DNA of 64,000 nt from Streptomyces buecherae (GCF_014295035.1 NZ_CP060404.1:3002501-3066500); one strand, 5' to 3'; shown: positions 50,864 to 61,938, counted from the first letter of the stretch. A program made the numbers and translations. The notes: generated by a model not told the origin, from the letters alone.

Positions 50864-52441
50864 ATGGCCGGCCCGAAGACCACACAGGCCACACTGCGAC
50901 GCACGCTCACCTTCCGCGATCTGGTCGTCTACGGCCTGTTGTTCATCGCGCCGATGGCTCCCGTCGGTGTCTTCGGCACCCTGGACGCCAAGTCGCACGG
51001 CGCGGTGGCGCTGGTGTACCTGGTGGCGACGGTGGCGATGGCCTTCACCGCGTACTCGTACGCCCAGATGGTCCGCGTCGCCCCGCGCGCCGGCTCCGTC
51101 TTCACCTACGCCCGGGTCGGGCTGGGCGAGGGCCCCGGCTTCATCGCCGGGTGGATGGCGATGCTCGACTACCTGCTCATCCCCGCGGTCGCGTACCTCT
51201 TCTCCGGCATCGCGATGGAGGAGCTGGTGCCGTCGGTGGACCGGTGGGTGTGGACCGCGATCGCCGTCGTGGTGACCACCGGGCTCAACCTGTGGGGCGT
51301 GCGGGCGGCGGCGCTGGTCGGGTTCCTGGTGCTCGCGATGGAGATCGCGGTGTTGCTGGTGTTCGTGGCCGCCGCGCTGGTGGAGCTGGCCGCGCACGGC
51401 GCGCAGCGCGACTGGCTCTCGCCGCTGACCGGGCAGAGCGGGTTCACGATCTCGGCCGTGTTCGGCGCGGTGTCGGTGGCCGTCCTGTCGTACCTGGGCT
51501 TCGACGCCATCGCCTCGTTCGCGGAGGAGACGCTGGACGACGGCGACGGTAAGGGCGGTAAGGACGGTAGAGGCGATACGACCCGTAAGGGTGGCAAGGG
51601 GAGCAAGGCGGGCGGGGCCGGCGTACCGGCGGTCGCAGGGGGTGCGCCGGCGGGCAAGGGGAGCGGGTGGCGCAGCGCCGCGGGCCCGGCGCGGGTCTCG
51701 CGCGCGGTGCTGACCTGCCTGGCCGTGGCGGGCTTCCTGTTCATCGTGCAGACCTACCTGGCCGCGCTGCTCTCCCCCACCTCGTCCTCGGAGCTGGCCG
51801 CCGACCCCGCCGCGCAGGGCGGTGCCTTCTACTCCGCGGTCGACTCCTCCGTGGGCACCTGGCTGCACGACCTGGTGGCGGTGAGCAAGGCGATCGGCGC
51901 GGCGTTCGCGGCGCTGGCCGGGCAGGCCGCGGCCGGGCGGCTGCTGTTCGCGATGGCCCGCGACCGGCGGCTGCCCGGCGTGGTGGCCAAGGTGAACGCG
52001 CACAGCGGGGTGCCTCGCCGGGCGCTGCTCAGCGCCGCCGTGGTCACGCTGGTCGCGGCGGTGTGGGCGGCGCGGCGCGACGACGGGCTCGACCGGCTGG
52101 TCTCGGTGGTCGACGTCGGCGCCCTGACCGCGTTCGCGCTGCTGCACGCGTCGGTGATCGGCTGGTTCTGGGTACGCAAGCGGGCCGAGGTGCCGAGCGT
52201 GTTGCGGCACGTGCTGGTGCCGCTGGTCGGCATGGGCATCGTCATCGCGGTGATCGTGGAGGCGTCGAGCACGGCGCAGCTCATCGGCGCGATCTGGCTG
52301 GGCGTGGGCTTCGTGGTCCTGGCGGCGCAGTGGCGCGGGCGTGCGGCGGGCGGTACGGGTGGTGCGGGTAGTAAGGGTGGTACGAGCGGTACGGCAGGCC
52401 CGTCGAGCGGCCCCGGCAATCCGGGCGCCGGCGCACGCTGA
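50864..52441 (+). CDS. APC-family amino-acid permease with a Gly/Lys-rich insert
   Basis: A 525-residue transporter with about 12 membrane helices. The start [20 protein letters not shown] and the TM3 region [20 protein letters not shown] with [17 protein letters not shown] match the APC superfamily. Residues about 224-269 between two helices form a low-complexity Gly/Lys/Asp loop ([18 protein letters not shown]), absent from ordinary permeases, and the last 30 residues are Gly/Ser-rich. Both are encoded by GGTA(A/C)G-type repeat DNA. Substrate unknown. ATG 50864 has GGAGG four bases upstream. It is divergent from ispH. Confidence 0.9.
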   Translation: MAGPKTTQATLRRTLTFRDLVVYGLLFIAPMAPVGVFGTLDAKSHGAVALVYLVATVAMAFTAYSYAQMVRVAPRAGSVFTYARVGLGEGPGFIAGWMAMLDYLLIPAVAYLFSGIAMEELVPSVDRWVWTAIAVVVTTGLNLWGVRAAALVGFLVLAMEIAVLLVFVAAALVELAAHGAQRDWLSPLTGQSGFTISAVFGAVSVAVLSYLGFDAIASFAEETLDDGDGKGGKDGRGDTTRKGGKGSKAGGAGVPAVAGGAPAGKGSGWRSAAGPARVSRAVLTCLAVAGFLFIVQTYLAALLSPTSSSELAADPAAQGGAFYSAVDSSVGTWLHDLVAVSKAIGAAFAALAGQAAAGRLLFAMARDRRLPGVVAKVNAHSGVPRRALLSAAVVTLVAAVWAARRDDGLDRLVSVVDVGALTAFALLHASVIGWFWVRKRAEVPSVLRHVLVPLVGMGIVIAVIVEASSTAQLIGAIWLGVGFVVLAAQWRGRAAGGTGGAGSKGGTSGTAGPSSGPGNPGAGAR

Positions 52442-52500
52442 CGGCGGCCGGGAGCGTACGCGCCCACTGCCGGGCACCGGGCGCTGTCGGTGGCCGCGGC

Positions 52501-52506
52501 TACGCT
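52501..52506 (+). promoter_or_regulatory. Candidate -10 of a leaderless promoter (xseA)
   Basis: TACGCT ends seven bases before ATG 52514. No ribosome-binding site is seen. Confidence 0.5.
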
Positions 52507-52513
52507 CGTGCGC

Positions 52514-53737
52514 ATGGCTAGGCAAACGTCTGCGGAGACGCCCATCCCGGTCGGCGAGGTGTCCCGGCTCATCGGGGGCTGGATCGACCGGTTGGGGGCG
52601 GTGTGGGTGGAGGGGCAGATCACCCAGCTCTCCCGGCGGCCGGGCGCGGGCGTGGTGTTCCTGACGCTGCGCGACCCCTCGTACGACATCTCCCTGACCG
52701 TCACGTGCTTCCGGTCCGTCTTCGAGCAGGTGGCGGACTCGGTATCGGAGGGCGCGCGGGTCGTGGTGCACGCCAAGCCGGAGTGGTACGCGCCGCGCGG
52801 CCAGCTCTCGCTGCGGGCGGCGGAGATCCGCCCGGTGGGCGTGGGCGAGCTGCTGGCCAGGCTGGAGCGGCTGAAGAAGTCGCTGGCCGCCGAGGGCCTC
52901 TTCGCGGCCGACCGCAAGCGCCCGGTGCCGTTCCTGCCGCAGCTCGTCGGCCTGGTCTGCGGACGGGCCTCGGCGGCCGAGCGGGACGTGCTGGAGAACG
53001 CGCGGCTGCGCTGGCCGGCGGTGCGGTTCGAGGTGCGCACGGTGCCGGTGCAGGGGGTGCACGCGGTGCCGCGGGTCATCGAGGCGGTCAAGGAGCTCGA
53101 CGCCCATGCCGAGGTCGACGTGATCGTGGTGGCGCGCGGCGGCGGCAGCGTGGAGGACCTGCTGCCGTTCTCCGACGAACAGTTGATCCGGGCCGTGGCC
53201 GCCTGCCGTACGCCGGTGGTTTCGGCCATCGGCCACGAGCCGGACTCGCCGCTGCTCGACCTCGTCGCCGACCTGCGGGCCTCCACGCCCACGGACGCGG
53301 CGAAGAAGGTGGTGCCGGACGTCGGCGAGGAGCTGACCCGGGTGCGGCACCTGCGCGAGCGCGCGCTGCGCGCGGTCGGCGGCCAGCTCGACCGCGAGGA
53401 GCGCGGCCTGGCCGCGGCCCTGGCCCGGCCGTGCCTGCGGCAGCCGGAGCGCATGGTGGACGACCGCGAGGAGCAGGTCGCGGCCCTGCTGCACCGCAGC
53501 CGCGGCACGCTGCGGCACCTCCTCGACCGCGCCGACTCGGAACTCGCCCACACCCGCGCGCGCGTGGTGGCCCTGTCCCCCGCGGCGACCCTGCGCCGGG
53601 GGTACGCGGTGCTCCAGCACGAGGACGGCGCGGTGGTACGGGATGCCGCCGAGGTCGCCGACGGCGAGCGACTGCGCGCCCGGGTCGCCGACGGCGCGTT
53701 CACGGTGACGGCCGAGCGGCCGGCTGAGGAGGCGTAG
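52514..53737 (+). CDS. xseA: Exodeoxyribonuclease VII large subunit
   Basis: A 407-residue nuclease subunit. The OB-fold N-terminus is visible in [20 protein letters not shown] and [20 protein letters not shown]. The catalytic core holds [20 protein letters not shown] and [20 protein letters not shown] with [10 protein letters not shown], the standard XseA signature. Exonuclease VII degrades single-stranded DNA. ATG 52514 is the family start; an ATG at 52490 is possible but the leaderless-type TACGCT supports 52514. The small subunit gene follows about 0.7 kb downstream, with a minus-strand secreted-protein gene inserted between. Confidence 0.95.
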   Translation: MARQTSAETPIPVGEVSRLIGGWIDRLGAVWVEGQITQLSRRPGAGVVFLTLRDPSYDISLTVTCFRSVFEQVADSVSEGARVVVHAKPEWYAPRGQLSLRAAEIRPVGVGELLARLERLKKSLAAEGLFAADRKRPVPFLPQLVGLVCGRASAAERDVLENARLRWPAVRFEVRTVPVQGVHAVPRVIEAVKELDAHAEVDVIVVARGGGSVEDLLPFSDEQLIRAVAACRTPVVSAIGHEPDSPLLDLVADLRASTPTDAAKKVVPDVGEELTRVRHLRERALRAVGGQLDREERGLAAALARPCLRQPERMVDDREEQVAALLHRSRGTLRHLLDRADSELAHTRARVVALSPAATLRRGYAVLQHEDGAVVRDAAEVADGERLRARVADGAFTVTAERPAEEA

Positions 53738-53822
53738 CGAAGGGGCGTACGCGGGCCCGACGGGCCGGGGCCGGCGGTGGCGTCGAGGTCGTCGGACCCC
53801 TTCGCCACCGCGCGGCGACCGG

Positions 53823-54239
53823 TCAGAAGCGCGGGTCGAGAACCGAACCCCACGTCCAGTTGCCGGGAACCGACGGCTTCCAGTCGCCGTTGAGCTTGAT
53901 CGTCTCCCAGTCGGGGTGGTCGGGGTTCAGCGACGTCCAGTGCTCGTAGTAGCCGTTCTTCGGGTAGAGGCAGTCCCGCCAGGTGTACGAGCCCTGGCCG
54001 AGGTAGAGGTTCGAGCGCTCCCCCAACCCGCCGGACTGGAGCCAGTCGTACGTGCCCGCCGCCAGGTGGATGTCGCGTTCGACGCAGGATTTCGCCATGC
54101 CGCTGGTGGGCCGGTCCGTGAGGTGCTGGGTCTTCTTGTTGTGGGCGGTCTCGGCCGCGGACGCGGGGCCCGCCACACCGAGGACGGCCACGCCGAGCAG
54201 GGCCGTCGCCGTGCTGAGCCTGCGCGGGATTCGTGCCAC
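53823..54239 (-). CDS. Small secreted protein of unknown function
   Basis: A 138-residue protein with a Sec signal peptide ([20 protein letters not shown], cleavage probably after GPASA). The mature part includes [20 protein letters not shown] and [20 protein letters not shown], with two cysteines and many aromatic residues. This small Cys/Trp/Tyr plan resembles secreted Streptomyces proteins of no known role. GTG 54239 is used with GGAAGGAAG upstream. It lies on the opposite strand between xseA and xseB, which are normally adjacent, so it is probably an insertion into a conserved pair. Confidence 0.75.
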   Translation of the reverse strand: MARIPRRLSTATALLGVAVLGVAGPASAAETAHNKKTQHLTDRPTSGMAKSCVERDIHLAAGTYDWLQSGGLGERSNLYLGQGSYTWRDCLYPKNGYYEHWTSLNPDHPDWETIKLNGDWKPSVPGNWTWGSVLDPRF

Positions 54240-54450
54240 GATCGCTTCCTTCCGATGGGTTCGAACCGAGATGCCGGACAACGGGCACGGTCGGGCGCCG
54301 ACGACCGAACGGCCGGGGCTCCCCGCCGCGCCCTGTCCCGGGCGCGGTCCAGATGTAACGCGGACCCGCCGTGACCGGTCCCCGCCTCGCGGGCGGCTCC
54401 GTGTGCGGGGGACGCCGTACGACCGCGACCGCGCTGTCGTACCGCGCGCA

Positions 54451-54456
54451 TAGGCT
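54451..54456 (+). promoter_or_regulatory. Candidate -10 of a leaderless promoter (xseB)
   Basis: TAGGCT ends six bases before ATG 54463. GGAGG is only one base from the start codon, too close for a normal ribosome-binding site. Confidence 0.5.
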
Positions 54457-54462
54457 GGAGGC

Positions 54463-54786
54463 ATGGTGAAGACGGGCGAGAAGTCGACCGAGACCGCGCT
54501 CGGGTACGAGCAGGCGCGGGACGAGCTGGTCGAGGTGGTGCGGCGGCTGGAGACGGGCGGCACCACGCTGGAGGAGTCGCTCGCGTTGTGGGAGCGGGGC
54601 GAGGAGCTGGCGCAGGTGTGCCGCCGCTGGCTGGACGGCGCGCGGGCGCGGCTCGACGCCGCCCTCGCCGAGCGCTCCGACGCCGCCGACGCCGCCGACA
54701 CGTCGGAAGCGGCCGGCTCCGGCCGGTCGGCCCGCTCCGCCGATGCGTCGGGCACGGCGCCCGGCGAGGGCGAAGCCGCTGGCTGA
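54463..54786 (+). CDS. xseB: Exodeoxyribonuclease VII small subunit
   Basis: A 107-residue protein. The XseB domain is in the first 65 residues: [40 protein letters not shown] and [16 protein letters not shown]. The last 40 residues are an Ala/Ser/Asp-rich tail. It forms helices that bind XseA. It is separated from xseA by a minus-strand secreted-protein gene. The start is ATG 54463; leaderless-type spacing to TAGGCT is seen. Confidence 0.93.
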   Translation: MVKTGEKSTETALGYEQARDELVEVVRRLETGGTTLEESLALWERGEELAQVCRRWLDGARARLDAALAERSDAADAADTSEAAGSGRSARSADASGTAPGEGEAAG

Positions 54787-54914
54787 CCTGGCGCTGCCCG
54801 ACCCGCCCCGCCGGCCCGGTCCGCGTCCACGCGGCCCGGGCGGGTGGGGCGGCGCGCTGTGTGGGGGCGAGGGCGCGCCCGATCGCGCGTGCGTGAGCTG
54901 GGGCACCCTCGCGA

Positions 54915-54942
54915 CGTTTTAGTTGAAACTTAATCTAAAACG
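54915..54942 (+). promoter_or_regulatory. Inverted repeat upstream of the nitroreductase-like gene
   Basis: CGTTTTAG (54915-54922) and CTAAAACG (54935-54942) flank 12 AT-rich bases (TTGAAACTTAAT). It is the most AT-rich motif nearby, about 70 bp before the start, and has the form of a MarR-type operator. No regulator gene is adjacent. Confidence 0.6.
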
Positions 54943-55010
54943 CGTACAGTGAGAGACGCCAAGCTCGGCCTTGTGCCGCTAGATCAGCACAAACAAGCAG
55001 AAGGTATGTC

Positions 55011-55604
55011 ATGACTCTCGCCCTGGACGCGACCGCCCAGAACCTGCTCTTCCGTGAGGCCCACACGGCCAACACCTTCACCGACGAGCCGGTGACCGAG
55101 GAGCAGATCAAGGCGATCTACGACCTGGTCAAGTACGCCCCCACGGCGTTCAACATGTCGCCGCTGCGGGTGCTGCTCGTCCGCTCGCCCGAGGCCCGTG
55201 AGCGCCTAGTCTCGCACATGGCCGAGGGTAACCGCCCGAAGACCGCCGCCGCCCCGCTGGTGGCCGTGCTCGCCGTGGACCACGAGTTCCACGAGGAGCT
55301 GCCCAAGCTCTTCCCGCACGCCCCGGGCATCAAGGACGCCTTCTTCGCCGAGCGCCCGGTGCGCGAGCAGGCCGGCACGTTCAACGCCTCGCTCCAGATC
55401 GGCTACTTCATCCTCGGCGTCCGCGCCGCCGGCCTCGCCGCCGGCCCGATGACCGGCTTCGACGCGGCCGGCCTGAGCAAGGAGTTCTTCGCCGACGGCG
55501 ACCACCAGGTGCTGGCCGTGGTCAACCTGGGCAAGCCGGGCGAGGGCGCGTTCAACCCCCGCTCGCCGCGCCTGGAGTACGACGAGGTCGTCACCACCGT
55601 CTGA
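55011..55604 (+). CDS. Malonic semialdehyde reductase-like nitroreductase family protein
   Basis: A 197-residue flavin-dependent protein resembling RutE. Family marks are LLFREAHTANTFTDEPVTEE, the loop YAPTAFNMSPLRVLLV and GYFILGVRAAGLAAGPMTGF, where FMN binding is expected. It reduces malonic semialdehyde to 3-hydroxypropionate in the Rut pathway; other rut genes are not nearby, so here it may be a general detoxifying reductase. ATG 55011 has AGAAGG seven bases upstream. A candidate MarR-type operator lies upstream and suggests control by a redox or phenolic signal. Confidence 0.88.
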   Translation: MTLALDATAQNLLFREAHTANTFTDEPVTEEQIKAIYDLVKYAPTAFNMSPLRVLLVRSPEARERLVSHMAEGNRPKTAAAPLVAVLAVDHEFHEELPKLFPHAPGIKDAFFAERPVREQAGTFNASLQIGYFILGVRAAGLAAGPMTGFDAAGLSKEFFADGDHQVLAVVNLGKPGEGAFNPRSPRLEYDEVVTTV

Positions 55605-55768
55605 AGCCCGACCCCGGCTCCGGCCACCGCCGGCGGCCCCGGCCGCCGGCCACGCCGTACCGCGCCCCCGCACCCCACCCGGGTCGGGGGCGTCGCGCGT
55701 CTCGGGAGCGGCCCGCAGACCGCGCTCGCGCGTTCGCGCCGGCCGCATCGGGCCGACCGCCGGGCCGC

Positions 55769-55866
55769 CACCCGACCGTTGGCCCACCCGACCGTTGGCC
55801 CGCCGGGCCGCTGGGCCGCTGACCTGCCGACTCGCTGGCCCGCTGGGTCCGCTGGCCCGCTGGGGC
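55769..55866. repeat. Tandem repeats downstream of the DUF4245 gene
   Basis: Two perfect 16-bp units CACCCGACCGTTGGCC (55769-55800) are followed by degenerate CGCTGGCC(C)-type repeats up to the stop of the DUF4245 gene. Confidence 0.7.
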
Positions 55867-55867
55867 C

Positions 55868-56461
55868 TTACTCGGCGGGCTTGGCCGAGGCGGACTCGGT
55901 GCCCTGTGGGGCGAAGCTGGGCCGCTGGCCCTTCTTCATCTCCAGCGCGTCGACCATCCGCAGCAGGTCCCGCTCGGGCGCGGTGCCGGTGACCACGGTC
56001 GTGACGCCCGGCTCCTCGTGGACCAGCGCGTTGTACTTCTCGCCCGCGTACCGGTTCCACTTCTTACCGTCGACCTCGACGGCGCCGCCGCGCTGCTTGG
56101 CCTTGTGCGTGACGTCGGCCACGTACTGCCGCACCCGGTCCGTGTCGCTCTGCTCGACGCCGACGTACTCCTTGTCGGGTGTCAGGTACCCCAGGTGCCA
56201 CACGGCGCCGAGGTCCGACTGCCCCCGGTAGCTGACCGAGGTGGCGCGCCACTCCCGGGGCAACCCCTCGGGCGCGGCGACGGCGTAGGGGGCCGTCCGG
56301 CGCACCTGGTCGACCTCGACGCGGGTGTTCACCGTCTTGATCGGGTCCTTGCTGTCATCGTGCGGAATGAAGACGTAGATGCCCGCTGCGGCGACCATCG
56401 TCACGCCCAACGACAGCACCAGATTCTGTACGGTTCGATTCTCACCACGCTTGCCGGCCAC
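55868..56461 (-). CDS. DUF4245 membrane-anchored protein
   Basis: A 197-residue protein with one N-terminal hydrophobic helix (LVLSLGVTMVAAAGIYVFIP) and an exported or periplasmic-side domain (GLPREWRATSVSYRGQSDLG, VWHLGYLTPDKEYVGVEQSD). It matches the DUF4245 pattern conserved in Streptomyces near glpX; its role is unknown. GTG 56461 is used. It is divergent from glpX. Confidence 0.85.
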   Translation of the reverse strand: MAGKRGENRTVQNLVLSLGVTMVAAAGIYVFIPHDDSKDPIKTVNTRVEVDQVRRTAPYAVAAPEGLPREWRATSVSYRGQSDLGAVWHLGYLTPDKEYVGVEQSDTDRVRQYVADVTHKAKQRGGAVEVDGKKWNRYAGEKYNALVHEEPGVTTVVTGTAPERDLLRMVDALEMKKGQRPSFAPQGTESASAKPAE

Positions 56462-56674
56462 AGCACCATGGTCCCCTATGCCCCGAGCGGTCTGACCAGC
56501 GGCCCCGATCCGCCGCGCGGTGGATCTCCGCAGGCCGAGTGATCGCGCTCATACGTGGGGTCCACTGCTCATTTTCGCGGCGTACCGATAAAGTCGTGCA
56601 CACCCTCGCCCTCCTTGCCCCGCTTCGGGCGGGAGGGGTCACACGGCCGTCGCCGTACAGAAAGGTGCGTTCCG

Positions 56675-57706
56675 ATGACCGAGCATCATCTGCCGTCCCC
56701 CCTCGAAGTCAGCCCCGAGGCTCCCGACCGCAACCTGGCGTTGGAGCTGGTCCGGGTGACCGAGGCCGGCGCCATGGCGTCCGGTCGCTGGGTCGGCCGT
56801 GGCGACAAGAACGGCGCGGACGGCGCGGCAGTCAAGGCCATGCGTTCGCTCGTGCACACGGTCTCGATGAACGGCGTCGTCGTCATCGGCGAAGGCGAGA
56901 AGGACGAAGCGCCGATGCTCTTCAACGGCGAGCGCGTCGGCGACGGGACCGGCCCGGAGTGCGACGTGGCCGTCGACCCGGTGGACGGCACCACGCTCAC
57001 CGCCAAGGGCATGGCCAACGCGGTCTCGGTGCTCGCCGTCGCCGAGCGCGGCTCCATGTTCGACCCGTCGGCCGTCTTCTACATGGACAAGCTCGTCACG
57101 GGCCCGGAGGCGGCCGAGTTCGTGGACATCACGGCCCCGGTCGGCGTGAACATCCGGCGCATCGCCAAGGCCAAGCGCTCGAGCCCGGAGGACGTCACCG
57201 TCGTCATCCTGGACCGGCCGCGCCACGACTCCGTCGTGAAGGAGGTCCGGGAGGCCGGGGCCCGGATCAAGTTCATCTCGGACGGCGACGTCGCGGGTGC
57301 GATCATGGCCGTGCGCGAAGGCACCGGCGTGGACCTGCTGCTCGGCATCGGCGGCACCCCGGAGGGCATCATCGCGGCGTGCGCGATCAAGTGCCTGGGC
57401 GGCACCATCCAGGCCAGGCTGTGGCCCAAGGACGACGTGGAGCGCCAGCGCGCCCTGGACGCGGGTCACGACCTGGACCGGGTGCTCCAGACCGACGACC
57501 TGGTCAGCGGCGACAACGTGTTCTTCGTCGCCACCGGCATCACCGACGGCGACCTGCTGCGCGGCGTGCGCTACCGGGCCGAGACCGCGACCACCCAGTC
57601 GCTGGTCATGCGCTCGAAGTCGGGCACGATCCGGCAGATCGACTCCACCCACCGGCTGTCCAAGCTGCGCGCGTACGCCTCGGTCGACTTCGAGCGCGCC
57701 CGCTGA
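56675..57706 (+). CDS. glpX: Class II fructose-1,6-bisphosphatase
   Basis: A 343-residue GlpX-type enzyme of gluconeogenesis. Metal-site motifs are [15 protein letters not shown] and [10 protein letters not shown]; the substrate segments [15 protein letters not shown] and [14 protein letters not shown] follow. Length is normal. ATG 56675 has AAAGG about ten bases upstream. A terminator hairpin lies about 225 bp downstream in the gap to the whiB-like gene. Confidence 0.96.
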   Translation: MTEHHLPSPLEVSPEAPDRNLALELVRVTEAGAMASGRWVGRGDKNGADGAAVKAMRSLVHTVSMNGVVVIGEGEKDEAPMLFNGERVGDGTGPECDVAVDPVDGTTLTAKGMANAVSVLAVAERGSMFDPSAVFYMDKLVTGPEAAEFVDITAPVGVNIRRIAKAKRSSPEDVTVVILDRPRHDSVVKEVREAGARIKFISDGDVAGAIMAVREGTGVDLLLGIGGTPEGIIAACAIKCLGGTIQARLWPKDDVERQRALDAGHDLDRVLQTDDLVSGDNVFFVATGITDGDLLRGVRYRAETATTQSLVMRSKSGTIRQIDSTHRLSKLRAYASVDFERAR

Positions 57707-57759
57707 GCCACCGCCCCCGCCAGGCGCCGCCCACCGAAGCCCGCTGACGGAGCGCGCCA

Positions 57760-57810
57760 CCCGTACGACGCGACCGCCCGTACGACACAGCCGCCCGTAC
57801 GACGCGACCG
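57760..57810. repeat. 17-bp tandem repeat, three units
   Basis: CCCGTACGACGCGACCG occurs exactly at 57760 and 57794, with a variant unit (CCCGTACGACACAGCCG) between them. The GTACG core is the same as in the arrays at 3.5 kb and 63.4 kb. Confidence 0.85.
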
Positions 57811-57930
57811 TCGGCGCCACGCGACCGGTACCCGACGGCGGCTCGTACGTCACAGCCGCGGGGAGACAGTCGCTGGCACGGGCGCTGACACGGACGGGGC
57901 TCGTACCGGACAGCGTGGGTAGGGCACAAC

Positions 57931-57967
57931 GGAGCCGGGTCCGCCGATCGACGGCGGACCCGGCTCC
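57931..57967. terminator. 16-bp bidirectional hairpin
   Basis: GGAGCCGGGTCCGCCG (57931-57946) and its exact complement (57952-57967) enclose ATCGA. It lies between the convergent glpX and whiB-like genes and may serve both. Confidence 0.85.
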
Positions 57968-58066
57968 CCCGCTTTCCGCGCGCGTGGGACGCGGGACAGC
58001 GGTGGCACCTGGGTGGGGTCAGGGCGTGGGCCGCGGGCAGGCGTGAGCCGGCTGGCGGGGGCGCCG

Positions 58067-58423
58067 TCAGCCCGCCGCGGCGACCCGCACCGCTCGCTGG
58101 AGCTCCGCCTCGCGCCGCCTGCGGCGGGCCAGCACCACGCGGCGCTCGGCGGCCGTGAGGCCGCCCCACACGCCGTACGGCTCGGGCTGTATGAGTGCGT
58201 GCTCCCGGCACTCGACCATGACCGGGCAGCGGGCACAGACCCGCTTCGCGGCCTCTTCCCGGGACAGTCGGGCGGCGGTCGGTTCCTTGGAGGGGGCGAA
58301 GAAGAGCCCGGCTTCGTCGCGGCGGCACACCGCCTCGGAATGCCAGGGGCCGGCCTGATCGCGAGCGTGCTCACGCTGCGGGGGCACGGCGGCGTCCTGC
58401 AGGGGGTGATGCGGTTGCAGCAC
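58067..58423 (-). CDS. WhiB-family iron-sulfur regulator
   Basis: A 118-residue Wbl protein. Four cysteines (C33, C63, C66, C72) in AVCRRDE and VCARCPVMVEC would hold a [4Fe-4S] cluster, and GVWGG (84-88) with AERRVVLARRRRRE follows as the DNA-binding part. Wbl proteins act with the primary sigma factor and sense redox or NO. The start is GTG 58423 with CAGGAG six bases upstream. The position next to glpX suggests the wblI-type gene of Streptomyces (from memory), but I do not give a symbol. Confidence 0.93.
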   Translation of the reverse strand: MLQPHHPLQDAAVPPQREHARDQAGPWHSEAVCRRDEAGLFFAPSKEPTAARLSREEAAKRVCARCPVMVECREHALIQPEPYGVWGGLTAAERRVVLARRRRREAELQRAVRVAAAG

Positions 58424-58649
58424 GGTCTACTCCTGACGACGGCTCCGGTTTGGGTCACCCTTGCCCGCCTCGCTGCGCACGACCGTTCGCGCCCGCAGCC
58501 GTACGAGAGACGATGCACGAAGCTTTACCCGCTGTGCGGGTGCTTATGCACACGGTTGCCTCGCGTCGTACAGACGTTCCGTTCGGCGCGTGGAGCTGTG
58601 CCTTTCCGGCCCGCCGTACTGGGGGTTCTCGACCGTTCGTTCGCGCCCC

Positions 58650-59342
58650 CTAAGCGTTCAGGTTCCGGACCCGCTTCCCGCGCTTGGGCTTGGCCTCCAC
58701 GCCACCGAAGACCGCGAAGCCGCTGACGACCACCACCGGGGCCGCCGGGTCCTCCGCTTCCGTGTCGGCGACGTCGAAGCCGCCGAAGATGCCGGTGCCC
58801 GCGGAGCGCAGGGTGACGTTCTCCGGCACCCGGATCTCCACGCCGCCGAAGATCGCGGTGGCCTGGATGACGATCTCCTGCTGCTCGAAGACCGCCTCGG
58901 TCAGGTCGATCTCCACGCCCCCGAAGAGCGCGAACGCGTTGGTCTTGCGGCCCACCCGCCAGCGCCCCCGGCGGCCGGCGCCGCCGAAGACCGCGATCAG
59001 GTTGTCGGTGAGCGAGTTGCGCGGGGGCGGCAGCGTGGGCGTGCTGGCGGACGCGGGGCGTGCCGCCCGCGCCCCGTCCGGGTCCGCCGCGGTGCCCGCC
59101 GTCGGCAGATCCCGTACGAACGGGGCGAGTTCACCCCGCGTCTTCGCCTCGTACACCCCGCCGATCCGCTCGGCGTGCTCTTCTGCGGTCAGCCGTCCCT
59201 CCGCGAGGGCCTCGCGGAGGATGTCGGCGACACGGTCGCGGTCGGCGTCGGAGGCCCGGATGGCGTCCGCCGGCACGGCCGGGGCGGCGGCCGGGGGTGC
59301 GGCGGCGGGCTTGGTCAAGGGAACCGGCTGGTGTTCGTCCAC
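58650..59342 (-). CDS. DUF1707/cell-wall-active-antibiotics-response-like protein
   Basis: A 230-residue soluble protein. An N-terminal DUF1707 helical domain (IRASDADRDRVADILREALA and GRLTAEEHAERIGGVYEAKT) is followed by a beta-rich C-terminal domain with repeated FGGVEI units (ALFGGVEIDL, AIFGGVEIRV, AVFGGVEAK), the LiaF-like pattern. Such proteins may respond to envelope stress. GTG 59342 is used; it lacks a Shine-Dalgarno but TACGCT lies seven bases upstream. Confidence 0.88.
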   Translation of the reverse strand: MDEHQPVPLTKPAAAPPAAAPAVPADAIRASDADRDRVADILREALAEGRLTAEEHAERIGGVYEAKTRGELAPFVRDLPTAGTAADPDGARAARPASASTPTLPPPRNSLTDNLIAVFGGAGRRGRWRVGRKTNAFALFGGVEIDLTEAVFEQQEIVIQATAIFGGVEIRVPENVTLRSAGTGIFGGFDVADTEAEDPAAPVVVVSGFAVFGGVEAKPKRGKRVRNLNA

Positions 59343-59349
59343 GCGCCCC

Positions 59350-59355
59350 AGCGTA
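59350..59355 (-). promoter_or_regulatory. Candidate -10 of a leaderless promoter (DUF1707 gene)
   Basis: Minus-strand TACGCT ends seven bases before GTG 59342. Confidence 0.5.
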
Positions 59356-59520
59356 GCGATACGCGATAGATCGCGATAGAGGCGGCTGGGACTACTGAGT
59401 CTCACCTCACCGACACGGTGTCGGACCGCCGTTCTACCCTGGTGGGCGCTCCCCTCGCTCTGCCCCGGGAAGCGCCTGCCATGGACGTCAGCGACTAACC
59501 GCAGTGAGGATTGGCCCCCG

Positions 59521-61197
<1,677 letters not shown>

Positions 61198-61219
61198 CCC
61201 GGGCCCTTTCCGTACGAGG

Positions 61220-61258
61220 GAGCCCCCGGCCGGGGCGCGTTGCCGGCGTCGGGGGCTC
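61220..61258 (+). terminator. Hairpin after the class I fumarase gene
   Basis: GAGCCCCCG (61220-61228) pairs with CGGGGGCTC (61250-61258); inner bases (CCGGC/GCCGG) extend the fold. It is about 22 bp beyond the stop. Confidence 0.7.
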
Positions 61259-61353
61259 TCGCCGTGCGGCGGCTCGCCGTACGGCGGTCAGGACGTGAGC
61301 CGCCGCGCGGCCGGGGGCGCCCCGGAAGGGGAGGCCATGTCCGCGCGGGCCTC

Positions 61354-61410
61354 TCAGGACCTCGCGTAGCCCCACTCGGCCTTCGGGGAGATGGCGCGGC
61401 ACTCACTCAC
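61354..61410 (-). pseudogene. Truncated toxin ORF (18 codons) overlapping the antitoxin
   Basis: GTG 61410 lies within the end of the antitoxin gene and opens VSECRAISPKAEWGYARS before a stop. The ISPKAE text resembles the first strand of RelE-type toxins. It may be what is left of a lost toxin gene. It is too short for a firm assignment. Confidence 0.35.
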
Positions 61411-61672
61411 CACGCGCCAGCGTCTCCCGCACGACCTCCCCGAGCGGGACGCCGGGGGCCGGGTTGTCCACGCGCTCACCGATGATCTGGTTGAGCTGAC
61501 GCTCTTCCCACTCCTGGTAGCCGCGTAGCACCTCGATGGACACGACGGCGGCGACCTGCCTGCCCCGGCGCGTGATCACCGTGGGTACGCCGTCGCGATC
61601 GGCTCGTTCCACGACCTCGGCCAGGTGCGCTCGGACATCACGGATGGACTCCATGGGCGGCGGCTGTGACAT
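61403..61672 (-). CDS. Phd/YefM-family antitoxin
   Basis: An 89-residue antitoxin. The Phd/YefM N-terminal fold is in SIRDVRAHLAEVVERADRDG and TVITRRGRQVAAVVSIEVLR; the C-terminal half (EERQLNQIIGERVDNP) would wrap the toxin. A partner toxin gene should follow, but only an 18-codon fragment is present. ATG 61672 is used; an ATG at 61654 (MESIRD) is equally likely. It may be an orphan antitoxin that only regulates itself. Confidence 0.85.
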   Translation of the reverse strand: MSQPPPMESIRDVRAHLAEVVERADRDGVPTVITRRGRQVAAVVSIEVLRGYQEWEERQLNQIIGERVDNPAPGVPLGEVVRETLARGE

Positions 61673-61938
61673 GCGCCCGAAGATGCCAGGTGTCGCGTGC
61701 GGTCACCACGGCCACAGCGGGCCACCGGCCGCGACCCAAGCCGTCGACGCGCCGTACGTGACGCCCACTGCCGCGAGAACACCCGCCACACCGCGCGCAC
61801 CACGCCCCGCGTGAGCCGTCGCCGCTCCGTCCCGACCTGCCCTCCTGCTGGGCTACTCGCGGTATTCACGGGCGATAGGGTCGCTGGGGAACACCTGGAA
61901 CCGGACAGACGCTGGTCTTGCCAGGAGGTGGGTCGACG

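Larger units (their letters stand above)
57707..58066. other. 360-bp region between glpX and the whiB-like gene
   Basis: Convergent gap. It contains a three-unit 17-bp repeat (57760-57810) and the terminator at 57931-57967. Nothing else is supported. Confidence 0.6.

Noticed and set aside
49724..53620. A 1298-codon open frame on the minus strand
   Set aside because: Only the last 350 codons are IspH; the rest is the antisense shadow of the permease and xseA genes.
54258..54267. GGTTCGAACC, which looks like a tRNA T-loop
   Set aside because: No acceptor stem, anticodon arm or D arm can be built around it; it is simply a palindrome upstream of the secreted-protein gene.
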